A stretch of 64,000 nucleotides of DNA from Paraconiothyrium sp. Pb-2020 (lineage: Eukaryota > Ascomycota > Dothideomycetes > Pleosporales > Didymosphaeriaceae), in NCBI GenBank assembly GCA_022419385.1, contig JAJUBI010000002.1:4712001-4776000 (forward strand), written 5' to 3'. The notes under the pieces were generated by a model. It had not been told where the DNA came from and ran no database searches. It worked only from the letters and a program-made list of their open reading frames with translations. Below are positions 45,801-55,886 of the stretch, piece by piece. A program made the position numbers and the translations under genes. How positions within the stretch are numbered: position 1 is the first letter of the stretch; every line of letters begins with the position of its first letter.

Positions 45801-46710
45801 CATTTCCAGTATGATCTCATCGCTCATTCGGAGGCATATTATTGGATGGTAGATGGTGGCATCGAGCAAAAAATACTGCACTGTTTGGTGTTAGAAGGAC
45901 GCTGGTTACAGGCCGTGGGAGACGAATACGCTGAGTGTCGTGCGTGAGGATAAAGACTAGCCGTGGAGACGGATCTGTTTCTAGAAGTAAGCGGCAAAAC
46001 GGCCTTGACGAGCGCTGTCCACAACTACTCTGAGAACAAAGCATGGAACCGGTCTTTGCTACCATTGGAGGCCTTAATGGGACGACATACGTGGCGTGGT
46101 TGGTGAGGCCGCGAGCTGTCATCTTTCGACAACTTGAACACGACATCGCGGGACGAAATGGTAGTACCACGGAAACCTGCCAACGCAACTCGCAACATGA
46201 AGAAGCCGAGGCGGTGGACTTTAAACGTCTTTCTATTAGCGTTTCAGAAGCTTGGACAAAATTATTCCAGGGGATCTTGGTGGCCTCGGCAATACGTAAC
46301 CTCTCTGTCGCGGGTTAGCCCACATATTTATGAATTCGCGCAACCTGGCCATGCATCTTATCCATGACTAATCCTGAGAACAGCTGCGAGGCTCATTGGA
46401 TGCGTCTCATACTATCGATCAGAGCTTGAGTCATAATTCTTCACTCGCGAGAGTTGCCTACAGAGCTGCCTTGAGAAACTGACCAATGGTCTTCGAAAGG
46501 AATTAGCTCCGCGCAGGTGTCGGCCTCATTTCTTGCAGCCGAAACTAACATTTTGTTCAGTCGGAGGTTTCGCATGTGTCTCACATTTGGAGACCGAGAT
46601 ACATAGTAAGGAATGGCTTTTGTCTAGCACGAGCAAGGACTTTCGGCAATCTCTATGTTTTGACATACGCCACAACTACGAGCTCCACACACGCTATTCA
46701 AAATGCAACC
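42884..46710. other. Gene-poor region upstream of the retropepsin-like gene
   Basis: About 3.8 kb. The first ~1.2 kb may be the leader and promoter of the minus-strand gene, with one good intron (GTGAGT near 43631-43636, CAG near 43575). Frames at 43009-43620, 43610-44026, 43633-44154 (minus) and 43904-44521 (plus) are long but low in complexity, lack ATG starts or do not join across the intron. ATG-started frames at 44739-45062 and 46043-46318 (plus) match nothing known. No RNA genes seen. Confidence 0.35.
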
Positions 46711-47366
46711 TCACCAACTTCTATCAGAGTACCCACCCAGCAAGGAGAAACTAACTTTGTCACTTGCATAGCACTGTATTCTAACAAACATCCTAACGAA
46801 CAGACCCACATCACCCTCTGCATCAGTAAAATGCGAATGACACATCGATTCATTCTTCCCCACAATCATCACGCCATCACCCTGTTCCTGCAGGACCCAC
46901 TCGTTTGCTAGACCATCTTCATGAACACTTCTCTCTGCCAGACCATGAAAGAAACCGTCTAGATCAGTCTTATAGCCCATCAAGAAGAGTACGCGTGACT
47001 CGCAGACATCGATAATGAGTTGAAGCCGCAGAAACATGAAGTAGCAGAGACAAAACGCGCGTCTTCCTATGTTTGCCCCCCTGTGAGAATAAAGCATGGA
47101 CGCACTCAGTCGGAGCCCGAATGGAACATCCCTCGCCGAAACCAGCACGCTGTAGCCCATCATCATTAGTAGAGCTTCCGCTTGTGACGATTGCGCTATC
47201 CTCGCATACGCTCTCAACACGGGCGCTTAAGGTGAGACATCGTAACGTGTAGCACATGTCGAAATTAGTCCAGCCTACATGAAACATAGAAAGAAACTGC
47301 GTTTACCTTCTCTAGAAGGGTCTGAGCTCGTAGTAAGCCTTGCCTAGCCCTAGAACTGAGGTCCAT
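46711..47366 (-). pseudogene. Nonsense-interrupted gene of unknown family
   Basis: On the minus strand an ATG at 47366 opens 20 codons (MDLSSRARQGLLRAQTLLEK) up to a GTAAAC donor. After a TAG acceptor (47275-47277) the frame runs AGLISTCATRYDVSP, then meets TAA at 47227-47229. It continues in the same register for 170 more protein-like codons (APVLRAYARIAQSSQAEAL, then GYSVLVSARDVPFGLRL) to 46711. A single C to T change (CAA to TAA) would explain the stop, as expected of repeat-induced point mutation or simple decay. The apparent intron is only 32 bp, shorter than any other here, so it may itself be damaged. I do not recognise the family. Confidence 0.45.
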
Positions 47367-47969
47367 GCTAGTTATTTAAGGTGTGATTAATTATCTTACA
47401 GTTTAGCCTATCGCACAATATTATTACATCCTCATTCGCACGGGTGAAAGGCTCAACTTATTGTAGGATCTATTATGTGGAAATCTTGCAAAACCCAGCA
47501 TATGATCAGCGATTATGAAGTCGACTTGGAACAATAGCTCACTCGGACTCCAAAGAAGTTCCCCTCCTGCCAAAGGATCGTATAGTGTGGACGAGGGAAC
47601 CTCCGGATATGAGTAGGTGTACATGTACCGAAGCTTATATTTATTCTACCAACGAACAATGGCTGGCGCCCCCGATAGTGGCTTTCTGCCGATAGTAATG
47701 CGTCGAGTGGGTGAACTGTGTGAAAACGACGCCTCAGTAATGATCAGTGAAGATGGCTAGATGGAGTATGTGGACAAGGACGTGGAAGATGAGCGTGGAA
47801 GTGAGGTGGGTGATGCACAGTTTGACTGCACTCAGTGCTATTAAGCAGCTACATTGCATACCATAGTTCCATCCTAGGCATTACTACTCAACGCTCAACC
47901 TCAACAGAACACTAACAAGTCAATACTAAAGCTTTTTCTACGAACGTTGCCTAACAGCACGTGATCAAA

Positions 47970-48176
47970 ATGCCGAAAGAAGACGACGCCTCAGTCGTTG
48001 CTGCGGGCACCTACGTTGGTCGCATGAGCTTTGCTATCAGGGCTACGAATAAGTTCTGCTCCACCTTCCGCGGTATTAGGCACTGTTTTCGTACATTCTC
48101 AGCCAACCTGTGTACTATAGGAGGCTGTTATAGGCGAGAATCGTTGAATTTGTTCTCTGGCCCTAATCGATGTTAG
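47970..48176 (+). CDS. Small Cys-containing hypothetical ORF
   Basis: ATG-started frame of 68 codons with good start context (AAAATGCC), preceded by a CACGTG box and a CA-rich leader. The product is basic with five cysteines and no signal peptide (for example GIRHCFRTFSANLCTIGGCYRR). No family known. Could be the first exon of something longer or chance. Confidence 0.22.
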   Translation: MPKEDDASVVAAGTYVGRMSFAIRATNKFCSTFRGIRHCFRTFSANLCTIGGCYRRESLNLFSGPNRC

Positions 48177-48582
48177 AATAAGGCCCCAAGCTGACAAAAT
48201 TGGCCTCTAAAAGCGATGAAATATGTGCAACAACAACATTCCTCGAAGTTTGGTGTTCACATCTGATTTTCGTGGTTGTCCACGGGTGGCTCGATCGTTT
48301 TGGTTTAGCCTCTTTTTGGTCAACCATGCGCCACGGCTCGGTACTCTAATGGCTCACTCACCCTCTTCACGGTGATGGGCCAATAGGAGTCATCACAATT
48401 GCACACTGTATTCAGCTTAGTGAAGCGAAATTTCACCTCACTAGTCGTATAAGTGTCTAGATCCTAATGATTTTCTCGCCAATCTCACTCACTCTTCATA
48501 AAACGTATTGCGCAGAGTCCCGCAGTCCATTACAGCTTTTGCCACCACTCATCCAAAGCTCATCGTCCCTACAGTCATAATC

Positions 48583-49611
48583 ATGACTTTGCAAGGGATT
48601 CTTGAAGATCCAGAATACCTCGCCGAGGTAGCTGCCTGTTGTGGAGGGAACAACAAGGACCTGTACTCCGCACACTCCCCATGGGAGCCGCCTATACATT
48701 ATGCCAAGCGGAACATGGGCTGCTGTGGCATTCTCGACGAGATATGCCCCGTGCTTCGAGCGTATAATCACCCCTTGATCCTAGTCGGATTAGTCGCTCA
48801 TCGCTGGATGGGAGCCAGAGGCTTCACCGATTACCCCATCATCGACATACTCCTTCGCAACGACCAACTTCATTCCATCACCTTTGATATGTCGCGCACT
48901 GGCCACTGGAAAGATTTCGACGCCCAGGAACTAGAGAAGCTTCCTACGTGTGCTGAACTCGGGCAATTACGCGAAGCCGACATCGTTCTCGAGCGCACTC
49001 ACCATGAAACGCTTCAGATCTATTATATACGGTTTTGGTCGGAGAAGATGTATCGGATCAACATAGACAGTTGCCCATTAGTCGAAGTACCAGATGTGTA
49101 TGCGTGGCGACCGTACCTAATCGAAGAAGAATATCATCCCGCGATAAGCCGCAAGGACGGGTGGTGGTTTGGATCAGACATACGCCCGAAACCCACCGAT
49201 TGCATCTTCCCCACCCTGCCTCACGGAAAGCCTCTAGGCAGCAGTGAACAGATATTTATCCCTAGTATACCTACCTTCATCCAAGCAATGTGGTCTCAGC
49301 AGGTCAACTACGCCGAGTCCAAACCAGAGTTGGCGCGCTATGCATCGTGGTTCATCAGGAATTTAACGCGGTACTTGTACCTGGAAGTATCTCCGAGAAG
49401 GCATGCGATTGTGTTCCAGCTTGACGAGCCTTACGATGCGATGATGGAAGAATATGTGGACAGGTACAGGAGAAAGCCGAGGATTGTTCCCGTATCGATG
49501 GAGAAGGTGGTACAGGTAAAGGAGTGGGACCCTACAACTTACCCCCCTAAATACCTTGCGCAGTTACCTGCACACCATATGCCAGTGAGACCCGGGATAG
49601 TTGAGAGATAA
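48583..49611 (+). CDS. Unrecognised fungal protein, 342 residues
   Basis: A single uninterrupted frame from ATG 48583 (TCATGA context). The product is soluble, Trp/Tyr-rich and without signal peptide or membrane segment. An N-terminal Cys-Cys-rich stretch (AACCGGNN, NMGCCGILDEICP) precedes ILVGLVAHRWMGARGF and IIDILLRNDQLHSIT. This layout (hydrophobic strand, G-x-x-A-H-R-W-M-G, then a predicted strand D-I-L-x-R) is shared by a lineage-specific fungal family I have seen near HET and retropepsin-like genes, reminiscent of nucleotidyltransferase-like folds. I would not assert that activity. The remainder (YIRFWSEKMYRINIDSCPLVEVP, RKDGWWFGSDI) has no motif I can name. It lies between decayed sequence and the HET gene. 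Confidence 0.65.
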   Translation: MTLQGILEDPEYLAEVAACCGGNNKDLYSAHSPWEPPIHYAKRNMGCCGILDEICPVLRAYNHPLILVGLVAHRWMGARGFTDYPIIDILLRNDQLHSITFDMSRTGHWKDFDAQELEKLPTCAELGQLREADIVLERTHHETLQIYYIRFWSEKMYRINIDSCPLVEVPDVYAWRPYLIEEEYHPAISRKDGWWFGSDIRPKPTDCIFPTLPHGKPLGSSEQIFIPSIPTFIQAMWSQQVNYAESKPELARYASWFIRNLTRYLYLEVSPRRHAIVFQLDEPYDAMMEEYVDRYRRKPRIVPVSMEKVVQVKEWDPTTYPPKYLAQLPAHHMPVRPGIVER

Positions 49612-50379
49612 AAGTCTAAGAAGGAAATAATTGTGCTGTTAATCAAAGGAAGCAAGCCTTGTCCCCGTGATCTAATGTTATTCGTTGAGTGATTGAATGA
49701 GTCAATGAATGTTGAGTAGAACATGTCGCCTTCCCCTCATCGAGACATCGACACTCTGTCGAAAGTGGAAGTTACCACCGCCCTGGTCTTTCCTCCGAAT
49801 AACACCAAGCAAGTCGCTCACTTATGGTAGGCTGTCGAGTATTTCAGCCCCAACTTTGTTCCCTAACAGAAGGTATTTTTATATTTGACCACCTCCGCTC
49901 CGTCATAGGCCAAGCTGGCATCCTAGTGACAGGTCGGAGCGCCGTAGTGTCTTTGTACAGTCACGCTGGCTCACATTAGATCAATGGCGAGCTCATGCAT
50001 GCTCAGCCTCAACTGCTTACTCATTAATCACGTTACACCACTGCTTAACACAAGTTGGATTCTGGTAATAGCTCTGTATGAGAGCTAGTAATTTAATTAA
50101 ACTTTGATTGGTAGATCTAGAAAAGCCATTTCATTGGTTCCCGACGGAGCCCCGCAGGCAGCAGCAAATATTACGCTCAGGTCCTCCTTAAGTCCTTCAA
50201 CAAGACGTCTGCGACCGAGGATAGTCTTTCACAGTGCAATAGCCTCTTATTTACGAACTACCTTTTCTGGGTCTCGTTCCTCCAATCCGTGACATCTTGT
50301 TGGGTTCTGCATCGGAGTGCAGTCCGCCCATCCGAGAGGTTTTCCACCCTCCTCCCTACTTTTGTCAGCAGCAAGGAGT

Positions 50380-52514
50380 ATGGCGCATTCTCACGCCCGT
50401 ACGATATGCAAAGACTGTAACTCCATTTTCCAGTCCGCTGCATCTATTCTTTTTTCCGCATCCGCTCCAGGATTTGTGCGATTTGACACATTGTATAGAA
50501 ACCGGCTAGCGACTAATGTCTCTTCATCGAGGTGTCATATGTGTATGCTACTACATGCCTCCATTCCCCGGCTTCTTGGAGATTTGAACACCGAGGAAAT
50601 TCTGATGTTGAACACTTACAGAGAACGGCATGATCGAGGCGCGGTGGGGGTTCGTCTTTTCGGGGCAAACTCAAAAACGACGCTTTGGTATCCTGATTCG
50701 GTTCGAATTCAAGATGGTATTGAACTCGTCTTATCACAGCTCAGTCTTACCAAGAAATACTAATTGTGGGTGTAGTCAAACATGGATGTGTAAATGTCCT
50801 TGTTTCTCCAACAACATGGTCTTTGACGACGTTGCGTACCGTGTCGACCTGGATCAGGAACTGTATTTCGTTTCATGACAATTGTCCGAAACCCCTAGTG
50901 GCGTCAAGGCTCCCGTCACGACTAATTGATGTTATGTCAAATGACTTAGACAACTTCAAGTCAGTTGACGAGATGAGTGTGGCAGACTTTGACATGTTGA
51001 GTCTCGACGAACGTCCTGGCGTCCGCATCATCCCAACGGATTCCTTACCTTCGGACACCTCATATCTCACCTTGAGTCATAGATGGGGGAACTCGCCTAG
51101 CATATTGCTTACAAGAAACACGCGATACCTTTTACATGCCGATATAACTCCTCACCTGTCATCGTGCGACGAGGCAGCCGTATTTCGACATGCTATCCAC
51201 GTTACTAGAGCCCTGGCCTTCCGCTACATCTGGATCGATGCTCTATGCATAATGCAGGATGATGATACTGAGAAAACGATCGAAATTATGCAAATGGACC
51301 AGATATACCTCAATTCCACGCTCAATATCTCAGCTGCGGAAGCGCAGAGTCGCGAAGGCTTGGTGTTTGATCGAGACATTCTATCTACGATCCCGTGCGA
51401 AGCAACGGTCAGAGCTCCAGAAGCTACAGAAGATGCGCATCTTCAGGCGTTTCCCAATAAATGGTATCTCCGGCCATCTGAAGCTCCCTTAAACAAGCGT
51501 GCCTGGGTCTTTCAAGAACGGATGCTTGCTCCGCGTATTATCCACTTTACCAAAAACCAGGTATTTTGGGAATGTCATTCTCTTGAGGCATCGGAGATTC
51601 TGCCTAAAGGCCTTCCGAGTGAGCCACTACGACTTGGTAAAGGCGTTGAAACTTCCTCACAATCGACCAAAGAGCGGGTTGGATTGCGATGGTATGAGCT
51701 TGTCGAAGGGTACTCTGGCACCGAGCTCAGCTTCGCGGATGACCGGCTACTTGCAATCTCAGCGTTGGCTAAACGGTGTTGTCTTGGAATGGGGCTTGAT
51801 CCTTCTGACTATCTGGCAGGTATGTGGAAGACAGATCTGCCACTGTCATTGCTTTGGTTTCAGACACCCCACCTCGAAGTCGTTACATCCAAATCGACGG
51901 TCAATGTTGAAAGAACAATGAAGCACGCCCCATCATGGTCCTGGGCATCTACACTCACAGAGGTGGAATTTGTTGAATCGTCCGACCTCGTAGCTACCAC
52001 TGAGGTCTTGGATGTTGAGATAAAAAGACTATCGCCGAACTTCTTTGGTGGTACAGACTCATGTCGGCTTCGTCTGCGTGGAGGGATATGTAGGTTCCGC
52101 CGCGAGGTACAAAATAACGGAACATGGATACACATCGGACAACACACAGTGTTTCAAGAGAAGATTTTCCACTTTGGGCAAAGAAATTTCTTAAGACTCT
52201 TTTGGGACACGTCTCGTCACATCGTGTCAAATTTTTTGAGTACCGACGGAAGTATATCTGCAGTCTCAACATATGCATTCCTTCACGTTGCCTCTGCAAT
52301 CGGATTTGGTGGACTACCAGAGCGCGGTATTATCCTCCAGAGGACAGCTGTGTATGGTACTTACATCCGAGTCGGGGTTTTCTCCATTCCTTTCGAAGGC
52401 GAGTATCCCGGTTCTGAGCTTGAGAAAGCATTCGAAGGTCGCCTTATGACGCTGAGCCCAGAAGACTACCTTGAATTGGATTCGAATGGGAGGTATACCA
52501 TCGATGTGGTATAA
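50380..52514 (+). CDS. HET-domain (heterokaryon incompatibility) protein
   Basis: Two exons (50380-50716, 50776-52514; 59-bp intron with a TACTAAT branch and GTGTAG acceptor) give 691 residues. The N-terminus has C-x2-C pairs (ICKDCNSIF, CHMCMLL) common in this family. Then comes the pre-domain W-x3-C-x4-H-x2-C block and the HET domain: YLTLSHRWGNSP, YIWIDALCIMQDD, a region with EIMQMDQIYLNSTLNISAAEA, then PLNKRAWVFQERMLAPRIIHF. The C-terminal ~350 residues are the variable part (for example APSWSWAS). HET domains trigger regulated cell death after non-self recognition when paired with a partner. No NLR or other partner gene is present in the window. Position in a decayed, AT-rich neighbourhood fits the fast turnover of these genes. 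The intron choice is the only uncertain point. Confidence 0.85.
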
Positions 52515-52649
52515 CGCTTCGTCACAGAGGACTGGCTGAATAGAGAGTGCCGTTCAATGCTCTGCCTGGCAGTTTTCCGAGTATACGGAGGGTTGGCACA
52601 TCGGTAACGTGCCTGGAATTCTCTGGTGTGGGCTAAGGCCGTAGGTATA

Positions 52650-52960
52650 AATCCTACACTCTCTATAATAAGACCCTTTTCAAAGAACGAAAAGGCCCCT
52701 ATTACTACCCTCTTTTTTTTCTCCTATAAGCTTTAGAAGGCCTACTATTATCTTAATACAAAGGGAGGAGAAATAGGTAAAGATTACAACTACTCTATAT
52801 AAAGGTTTTTTGCCTGAATAGTAAGGTAACTTTCTATTTAGGTTTTCCTACATATATATAAAATTAGAGATAATTGTACTTGCGAAATAAGAGTCAGCCT
52901 AGACTAGGACAGCTACTCTCTATATACAGATCGAGATTACTCGATAGTACAATAAATGCT
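52650..52960. repeat. AT-rich island
   Basis: About 300 bases clearly richer in A and T than the flanks, with TATATATA runs and many TA dinucleotides and no open frame. This resembles small remnants of transposons damaged by repeat-induced point mutation in Dothideomycetes. No terminal repeats are visible, so the source element cannot be named. Confidence 0.45.
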
Positions 52961-53117
52961 AGAATCATCATCCTCCATGAGTATTCACACAGCGGGTATT
53001 AGAGCAGGGCGCCTTTCACGCAGCTCAAAGCTTCTCAATCGCGAGAAACGTTGGCTTAGGGCAGTGAAAGTCACGCCCAAAGTTTCGCCGAGGAGTAAAA
53101 AGTTTGCGGGAGTGATA

Positions 53118-53185
53118 AGCTCCTGGGCGAAGACAGCTCTTGGGCGAAGACAGCTCTTGGGCGAAGACAGCTCCTGGGCGAAGAA
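53118..53185 (+). repeat. Four tandem copies of a 17-bp repeat
   Basis: The unit AGCTCYTGGGCGAAGAC is repeated four times in register at 53118, 53135, 53152 and 53169. The first and last carry CCT where the middle ones carry CTT, and the last ends GAAGAA. A shorter doublet of ATTTTCACGCAAT follows near 53412-53440. Minisatellite-like; no coding role is evident. Confidence 0.85.
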
Positions 53186-53463
53186 GGCTCTAGGTAGATG
53201 GAGAGTAAGACTTCCAAGAGAGGAAATCTCTGAGAAGAAAGCGTCCAGGATGGTTAACCCCAGAAGAAGCTTCAGGACCAATTCCAGAGCTCTTCATGCC
53301 GCTCAGAGAGGACATCAGGTACACTCACGCTGGGTCCCAGCCACAACCCGCTCACAATCGATCGGGAAAAATGCTCCGTGGGGTAGATTCCACTCCATTG
53401 TTAAGCGCAGTATTTTCACGCAATATTTTCACGCAATACATTTCTATCCAGCCCTCCTCATCT

Positions 53464-55308
53464 CTACCACCCAAACGTCTCCTCGTGCCAATACACCTCA
53501 ACCCCCTGCTCCACCCACCGCCCCACGCTCTCCTTCACCTTCCTCGTCAGCCTGCCCGGTCCACACGTCACGACCGCCACCCTCGTCCCCTTACTAAAAA
53601 CCTCATCCACAATAGCTGAAATCTTCGGGCGTCCCGTTTTCAATATCATTCCCGCACGCGGCTTCTTCATCTCCTCTTCTAGCGAAAGCAGCGTCTCGTT
53701 TTCCGCGAGCTCGATTTCTTCACCGTTTGAACCGAGCGGAAGTGAGGACGTCGCGCCGCGCGTGACGAAGACCTCGATGGCTGGCGGGGAAGACGGAGTG
53801 AGGTTTGTAGCGGCGTCGTCGTCTTCGGGATCCGCGTCGTCGGCGGTGGGTGCAAGTGTAGAAGTAGGAGATGATGAGAACGCCCACTGCGTATCAGCCA
53901 GTCTTTGTACTGCCCATATGCACCGTACCTGCGGTAGTCCTGCATGCTCCGCATCACGAAACTCTACGATACTCCTATAGATTGGGAGGATGAACGTCGC
54001 GCCGACTCCTCCAGCGACGAGCAGGACTTTATCGTAGGAAGATAGGTCGGGTAGGTGCGACGAGGCGCCGTAGGGACCTTCGAGCGCGAGCGGGATGCTG
54101 GGTGCTTCGCCGCCTTGTTTTGCGAGCGACGTTGCTAGCTCGGACATTTTCTTCGTGTTGCCGGTAAGCGTCTTGGCGACGAGGAGGAGCTCCTTGTCTT
54201 TGGACGGTATGGAAGCGATGGTGAAAGGGTTGGTTTTGCTACGTAGGATGAGTTGGTCAGATAGTGATGCTGAGTAGGGTTTTCCAGTGGGCAAGGATAG
54301 ATAGACGTGCTGGCCTGGGCGCCACGATAGCGTTGACGAGAGGGTCGTGAGAGGGACGCGGATTTGAATTAGGTTTGTGCCGGGCAGGAGGGCGATGGTG
54401 CCGGTGTAGGTTTTGTGTGCGGTGAAGCGGAATAGAATGTGGAGGGCGTTGACGATGACGACTTCCCAGACGTAAGGTCGGATGTGGTGTACATGGAGAT
54501 ATAGCGGCACGACCAGTACATTTGCGATGCAGACGTGGCTGATGTAGAAGACGCGGTAGTTCCAGCGCCGTATCTGGGCTAATGCGGTGGTGCTGATGGC
54601 GGCGAATAGAGCGATGCTGATGATGCCGAAGATTACGTCCTTTTCCTGTATGCGCTTGGCAAGCAGATTGCTGCGAATGAAGAAATTGAGATACAACACA
54701 GCGTGCAAGGAAAACAAGAAAAAGACGATGCGGCCAAGGATCTGATGGGAAGACTTCAGTTGCTCGTGAGAGAGGCGCGTGAGGAGTTGGAGAGGTGAGT
54801 ATGGTGTGCGCATTGCGAGCAGGTAGTGGAGAGGCAGTTGAGAAGCGCCGATGGCGCCTAAGCGTTTCGTGAGGTGAAGATAATCTGTTGATGCATTAAT
54901 CATCTGCAATACCGAAGAAGAGTGGGATGAAAGCTCACCATTGCCAGTCTCCACGACGGAGAGGTACAGAAGCCAGACCGTCCAGACTCCGCCTCCTATC
55001 CACTCAGCTCTTGTGCCCCATCCGCTGATAACATCTTTCTTAGCCCACCACACCATGCGATCCCAGCCCTGTCTCGACTTTCGCAACCACGTCCATTGAC
55101 CTTCTAGCCTCTTGTTAAACGACGGTGATCGAGGCCGCTCATACTCTAGCCCTTTATTCGCAAGCCAGGACAGCAGGAAGCCAAGCTGAAAGCCAGCGAA
55201 CACTACCAAAACCGACCATTGCGCGACAAGAGGGTACCAGTTCAGTAACACTCTCCGTGCATGCTTCGCCTCGTCGTCTAGCGTGACGAAGTCGTATCCG
55301 AATACCAT
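53464..55308 (-). CDS. Ferric reductase-like transmembrane oxidoreductase (FRE family)
   Basis: Two exons on the minus strand (55308-54939, 54884-53464) give 596 residues. The 54-bp intron is in frame without stops; removing it restores the family block ETGNDYLHLTKR. The membrane part holds two H-x13-H bis-haem motifs (His170/His184 and His240/His254). The cytoplasmic part has an FAD site, NPFTIAS (usual HPFTI; His replaced by Asn), a flavin-binding block RPGQHVYLSLP and the NAD(P)H site LLVAGGVGATFILPI, ending VVTCGPGRL. An acidic, Thr/Ser-rich insert (DDADPEDDDAATN) sits in the NAD(P)H domain. It would move electrons from NADPH through FAD and haem across the plasma membrane to reduce ferric iron. 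No ferroxidase/permease pair is adjacent. It shares a divergent promoter with the nucleoside hydrolase gene. Confidence 0.9.
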   Translation of the reverse strand: MVFGYDFVTLDDEAKHARRVLLNWYPLVAQWSVLVVFAGFQLGFLLSWLANKGLEYERPRSPSFNKRLEGQWTWLRKSRQGWDRMVWWAKKDVISGWGTRAEWIGGGVWTVWLLYLSVVETGNGELSSHSSSVLQMINASTDYLHLTKRLGAIGASQLPLHYLLAMRTPYSPLQLLTRLSHEQLKSSHQILGRIVFFLFSLHAVLYLNFFIRSNLLAKRIQEKDVIFGIISIALFAAISTTALAQIRRWNYRVFYISHVCIANVLVVPLYLHVHHIRPYVWEVVIVNALHILFRFTAHKTYTGTIALLPGTNLIQIRVPLTTLSSTLSWRPGQHVYLSLPTGKPYSASLSDQLILRSKTNPFTIASIPSKDKELLLVAKTLTGNTKKMSELATSLAKQGGEAPSIPLALEGPYGASSHLPDLSSYDKVLLVAGGVGATFILPIYRSIVEFRDAEHAGLPQVRCIWAVQRLADTQWAFSSSPTSTLAPTADDADPEDDDAATNLTPSSPPAIEVFVTRGATSSLPLGSNGEEIELAENETLLSLEEEMKKPRAGMILKTGRPKISAIVDEVFSKGTRVAVVTCGPGRLTRKVKESVGRWVEQGVEVYWHEETFGW

Positions 55309-55886
55309 GGTCGTGGTGCTCGCCTCGTGCGTTTAATTTATCGGACCTAATCTATGTCTTCTTCATCCGGGACTACCGATCCAGGTACGAGCCGCAACAG
55401 ACGTGAACCTTGCAACACGTGCTTCGAGTCTCTGTGCGTCAATGAAGTTTCTCTAGACAGCGAGATGTGTCACTGAGGAGGACAGGTGTGGGCAAGGCCG
55501 AAGGAGGATTGTTGGCGCGCCGGCGTTGCGTCCCACGTGAAGCTGACTACGCCTGCAGAGCGAATCGATCCTCTTCGTCGTGGCTGGGGTTGGAGCCAAG
55601 CACCAATTGGTCAGCCGCTCGCGAAATATCAGCTCCTCATGGCGTCTTTGTTGTACGAAATCACAGCTCAATAGACGACGTGCAGCGCACGTTGGGGGCT
55701 TTTCAATGAGCCAAAACTCCGGGACGCATGGAGTCGCGGATCGGTGGTAAGCGGTGGGGGTCTTCTGGATGCGGTTTAGCGGCAGGCACCCCGCGAGATG
55801 TCCCGCCTGGACCCTGCGTTGGGCTGACTGTCAGTGATGATTCCTAAGTATTCGACATTGTCGCAGATCAGATCATTCATAAGAGC
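55309..55886. promoter_or_regulatory. Bidirectional promoter of ferric reductase and nucleoside hydrolase
   Basis: 578 bases separate the two divergent start codons. No gene is supported; short frames in the interval lack ATG starts or recognisable motifs. Both promoters must lie here. Confidence 0.5.

Noticed and set aside
50744..50775. 32-bp intron in the HET gene
   Set aside because: Too short; a 59-bp intron starting at GTATTG 50717 with the same acceptor keeps frame and has a proper branch distance.
54885..54938. In-frame 54 bases in the ferric reductase gene read as coding
   Set aside because: Removal restores the family block GNDYLHLTKR; treated as an intron.
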